The position numbers and the translations under genes were made by a program. DNA of 64,000 nt from Evansella clarkii (GTDB lineage: Bacteria > Bacillota > Bacilli > Bacillales > Salisediminibacteriaceae): assembly GCF_002019695.1 (NCBI RefSeq), contig NZ_KV917376.1, positions 916,369-980,368 of the forward strand, read 5' to 3'. A model generated the notes under the pieces. That model did not search any database. It was given only the letters and a program-made list of their open reading frames with translations, and had not been told where the DNA came from. Below are positions 61,700 through 64,000 of this stretch, piece by piece (position 1 is the stretch's first letter; each line of letters opens with the position of its first letter).

Positions 61700-62082
61700 C
61701 TGATTCACCCCTCAAAACTAACGTTTTTATCTTCAAAAGGATCACATGCAAAAAACGTGCTCCTTTGACAGACATAGTGGAAAACACTCAAAAATAACGA
61801 GATTACAACAAAATTAAAGATATGAAAAGCCGGAAAAATAAGGCACCTCTGTCTGTTCAGCTGTACCAGCTATTTCCCCAATAAATAAAAACATATAGGG
61901 CATTATATAACTGAAGTAAAAAAAGGGCCTGAATCCTCATCGAACAAAAACATAAAAGACCTTAATAGTTTGTCCAAATTCACCCTTTTAATACACATCT
62001 CCTATATTTTAAGCATATTTACCCAATTTCCATCTTGACATTCATACGCATTATATAACATTAACACAGAGGAAATACGGAG
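61700..62082 (-). promoter_or_regulatory. Upstream region of rpoB
   Basis: About 380 bases without a gene. GTTATATAATGC on the minus strand occurs twice (62048-62059 and 61900-61911), each containing a perfect TATAAT, but neither has a good -35 at the right distance. They are possible rpoB promoters; most transcripts may arrive from rplJL. Confidence 0.4.
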
Positions 62083-62691
62083 TCAACATTTTTTACCTCT
62101 TAAGATAAAATATCCCCTTGACTTTTTCATAACCTCTGTTTCCAAACCTAATTCTTCAAGTTTCTTTATCGTAGAAGGGGCTCCCTGCTTTTTTTGGATT
62201 ACCACCCAGAGTTCTCCGCCTTCCACTAAGGATTCAGCAGCTTGTTCATAAAGACGGAAAATCACCTGCTTCCCTGCACGGATTGGAGGATTAGTGAGTA
62301 CTGCTGCAATCTCCCTGTCTTCCATTCCTTCCAGCAAGTCATTCTGCCTTACTTCAATCCTGTCTTCTACTCCGTTCAGCTGTCCGTTCAACTTCGCTAA
62401 TTCAACAGCTCTTTCATTAATATCAGTCATCAATATTTTCCGGCCGGGATAAGTTTTAGCAAGGAAAATTCCGACAGGCCCCCAGCCGCACCCTGCGTCT
62501 GCGTACATCCCTTTCGGTACAGATGGTTCCTCAAATGTTTCAAGCAGCAGCTGTGTACCATAATCCAGCCCTTTTTTCGAAAAAACCCCGCTGTCCGCAT
62601 AGAAGCGAAATTGTTTCCCTTTTATCATTTCAGTAAGTTCCACTCTTTTGCTTTCAACCTCAGGATTTTTAGAATAATAATGATCCGGCAT
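62083..62691 (-). CDS. RsmC-like class I rRNA methyltransferase
   Basis: 202 residues with SAM motif DAGCGWGPVGIFLA (about 64-77) and the N-methyltransferase motif TNPPIRAGK (about 114-122), the signature of RsmC/RsmD-type guanine-N2 methyltransferases. The homologous B. subtilis gene (ybxB) occupies the same place between rplL and rpoB. Likely modifies small-subunit rRNA; the exact base is inferred. Confidence 0.9.
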   Translation of the reverse strand: MPDHYYSKNPEVESKRVELTEMIKGKQFRFYADSGVFSKKGLDYGTQLLLETFEEPSVPKGMYADAGCGWGPVGIFLAKTYPGRKILMTDINERAVELAKLNGQLNGVEDRIEVRQNDLLEGMEDREIAAVLTNPPIRAGKQVIFRLYEQAAESLVEGGELWVVIQKKQGAPSTIKKLEELGLETEVMKKSRGYFILRGKKC

Positions 62692-62846
62692 CTCATCACC
62701 TTCTTCTTTCCCTGTTCATTCTTTTACTTTCTCTTACCCTTTCAGAAGGCACCTTATCAGCTTTGCCAATATTATCCGGCCCCATTCATCTTTTCTGCCA
62801 TCGCTCTGCTTAACTGGCAGTTTTAAGACAGATAAAGAGAAATATA

Positions 62847-62874
62847 AAACCCGCTTTGTATTCAAAGCGGGTTT
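62847..62874 (-). terminator. Terminator/attenuator after rplL
   Basis: AAACCCGCTTTG/CAAAGCGGGTTT, a 12-bp stem with a 4-base loop and TTTTAT on the minus strand. It limits read-through from rplJL into rsmC-like/rpoB. Confidence 0.88.
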
Positions 62875-62891
62875 CTTTAAACTTAGTAAGA

Positions 62892-63257
62892 TTACTTAAC
62901 TTCTACAGAAGCACCAGCATCTTCAAGCTTAGATTTCATTTCTTCAGCTTCATCTTTAGATACGCCTTCTTTAACTGGAGCAGGAGCGCCGTCTACAAGA
63001 GCTTTAGCGTCTTTCAGGCCAAGACCAGTGATTTCACGTACAACTTTGATAACGTTGATTTTAGATCCGCCAGCAGATTCTAATACTACGTCGAATTCAG
63101 TTTGCTCTTCAGCTCCGCCTGCATCAGCAGCGCCGCCAGCTACAGCTACAGGAGCAGCAGCAGTTACACCAAACTCTTCCTCAATTGCTTTTACAAGATC
63201 GTTTAATTCTAAAACAGACATTTCTTTAATAGCGTCAATCATTTGTTCTTTAGTCAT
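62892..63257 (-). CDS. rplL: Ribosomal protein L7/L12
   Basis: 121 residues: N-terminal dimerisation/L10-binding helices, Ala/Gly hinge ([19 protein letters not shown], about 33-51) and factor-binding C-terminal domain ([20 protein letters not shown]). Acidic stalk protein recruiting translation GTPases. Confidence 0.98.
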   Translation of the reverse strand: MTKEQMIDAIKEMSVLELNDLVKAIEEEFGVTAAAPVAVAGGAADAGGAEEQTEFDVVLESAGGSKINVIKVVREITGLGLKDAKALVDGAPAPVKEGVSKDEAEEMKSKLEDAGASVEVK

Positions 63258-63331
63258 TTTTCTTCCTCCTGTTAATGTTTTAGTTTGTATTCCGTCAAGC
63301 CGCTATACGGCCATTTTTGTTGCTGTAATGC

Positions 63332-63832
63332 TTATGCGCCTTGCTCTTCTTTTTGCTCTGCAACAGCTTTTGTCGCAAGTGCAAAGTTTCGGATTGGAGC
63401 TTGCATAACGCTGAGGAGCATAGAAATAAGTCCGTCGCGTGATGGCAGGTCTGCAAGTGCCTGTACTTCTTCAAGAGAAGCTACACGTCCTTCAATTACA
63501 CCTGCTTTAATTTCCAGATCCTTATGGTCCTTAGCAAATTTGTTAAGGATTCTCGCTGGAGCAACTACGTCTTCATTACTGAAAGCGATAGCTGTTGGTC
63601 CAACAAGCTGCTCGTCTAATTCAGTAAGACCAGCTTTTTCAGTCGCACGACGAGTCATCGTGTTTTTGTAAACTTTGAAATCAACACCAGCTTCACGAAG
63701 CTGTTTACGAAGTTCTGTCACTTCAGAAACATCAAGACCGCGGTAGTCAACTACGATAGTAGACTGGCTCTCCTGAAGTTTAGCAGCGATCTCATCGACA
63801 ACCAGTTGTTTCTTTTCAATCACTTTGCTCAT
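63332..63832 (-). CDS. rplJ: Ribosomal protein L10
   Basis: 166 residues ([33 protein letters not shown]...); stalk base whose C-terminal helix holds the L12 dimers. First gene after the L10 leader. Confidence 0.98.
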   Translation of the reverse strand: MSKVIEKKQLVVDEIAAKLQESQSTIVVDYRGLDVSEVTELRKQLREAGVDFKVYKNTMTRRATEKAGLTELDEQLVGPTAIAFSNEDVVAPARILNKFAKDHKDLEIKAGVIEGRVASLEEVQALADLPSRDGLISMLLSVMQAPIRNFALATKAVAEQKEEQGA

Positions 63833-63859
63833 CCTTACACCTCCTGTTGAGTTTGTACA

Positions 63860-64000
63860 TACCGTTCACAAGAATAGGAAAAGCCTCCATGCGCAGACAT
63901 GGAGGCTGTAATATCGTAACTTTCACATTAAGCGAAAGTGCCATTAATTACGTTATCCACCTCGGCAGGAAATTAAGCGGTATTCCGCACCTGCTGTCTA
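63860..64000 (-). ncRNA. L10 leader RNA (partial, cut by window edge)
   Basis: The DNA before rplJ contains a terminator-like hairpin, GCCTCCATG/CATGGAGGC with a 6-base loop (63883-63906) followed by TTTTCC on the minus strand, and further stems upstream (e.g. around CACTTTCGCTTAATGTGAAAG). This is the arrangement of the Firmicute L10 leader, where L10-L12 binding is thought to favour premature termination. The 5' end lies outside the window. Confidence 0.75.

Overview
The window comes from a low-to-moderate G+C Firmicute of the family Bacillaceae. The right half carries the str / S10 / spc / alpha ribosomal super-operon in Bacillus subtilis order, including the small companions ybxF and ybzG, a zinc-type S14 and L36, ecfA1-ecfA2-ecfT-truA, and TTG starts on rpoB, rpoC and rpsN. 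Acidic secreted lipoproteins hint at a halophilic or alkaliphilic member, but that is only an impression.

Layout. (1) About 0.3-17.4 kb is a copper and thiol-redox region: copA, a multicopper oxidase lipoprotein, a membrane-cupredoxin fusion, a siroheme/Fe-S reductase fragment, a 52-residue DUF2933-like peptide, copZ, an NlpC/P60-like protein lacking its catalytic cysteine, a ferric-reductase-like membrane protein, a tandem AbrB-fold protein, a lipoprotein with a complete CuA motif, a TlpA/CcdA thiol relay, a VTT-family membrane protein coupled to a 58-residue peptide, an orphan OmpR-type regulator, a YncE-like lipoprotein, a 16-cysteine copper-storage-like protein and a DJ-1/PfpI protein. 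Three CsoR/CstR-type boxes (2845, 6658, 17423) tie copA, the siroheme protein and the DJ-1 protein together, although no csoR gene is visible. (2) About 17.4-29.4 kb is a foreign-looking element. It begins with a GCGTA-rich repeat tract, an orphan gene and a 1 kb gene-free, hairpin-dense block containing a tiled three-way-junction fold. It continues with a complete type II CBASS anti-phage operon (CD-NTase, Cap2, Cap3, and the HNH-SAVED effector Cap5), a zinc-ribbon plus NucS-like nuclease gene, an iteron-like GTTCC array beside an AT-rich stretch, an excisionase-like protein, an XRE repressor and a tyrosine integrase that ends next to rpsI. (3) About 29.4-64 kb is core genome, all on the minus strand and read from the right edge: L10 leader, rplJ, rplL, an RsmC-like methyltransferase, rpoB, rpoC, ybxF, rpsL, rpsG, fusA, tuf; then, from tandem sigma-A promoters, rpsJ through rplQ, the ECF transporter genes and truA; then rplM-rpsI from their own promoter.

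How the parts work together. The copper genes cover cytoplasmic export (CopA, CopZ), oxidation and binding outside the membrane (oxidase, cupredoxins, CuA protein) and storage (Csp-like). The CBASS genes form one overlapping transcription unit for sensing, priming, deconjugation and DNA destruction. The integrase beside rpsI explains how this cargo came to sit next to essential genes. The best known system here is the CBASS operon; the least explained DNA is the repeat tract and the structured block at 17.8-19.9 kb.
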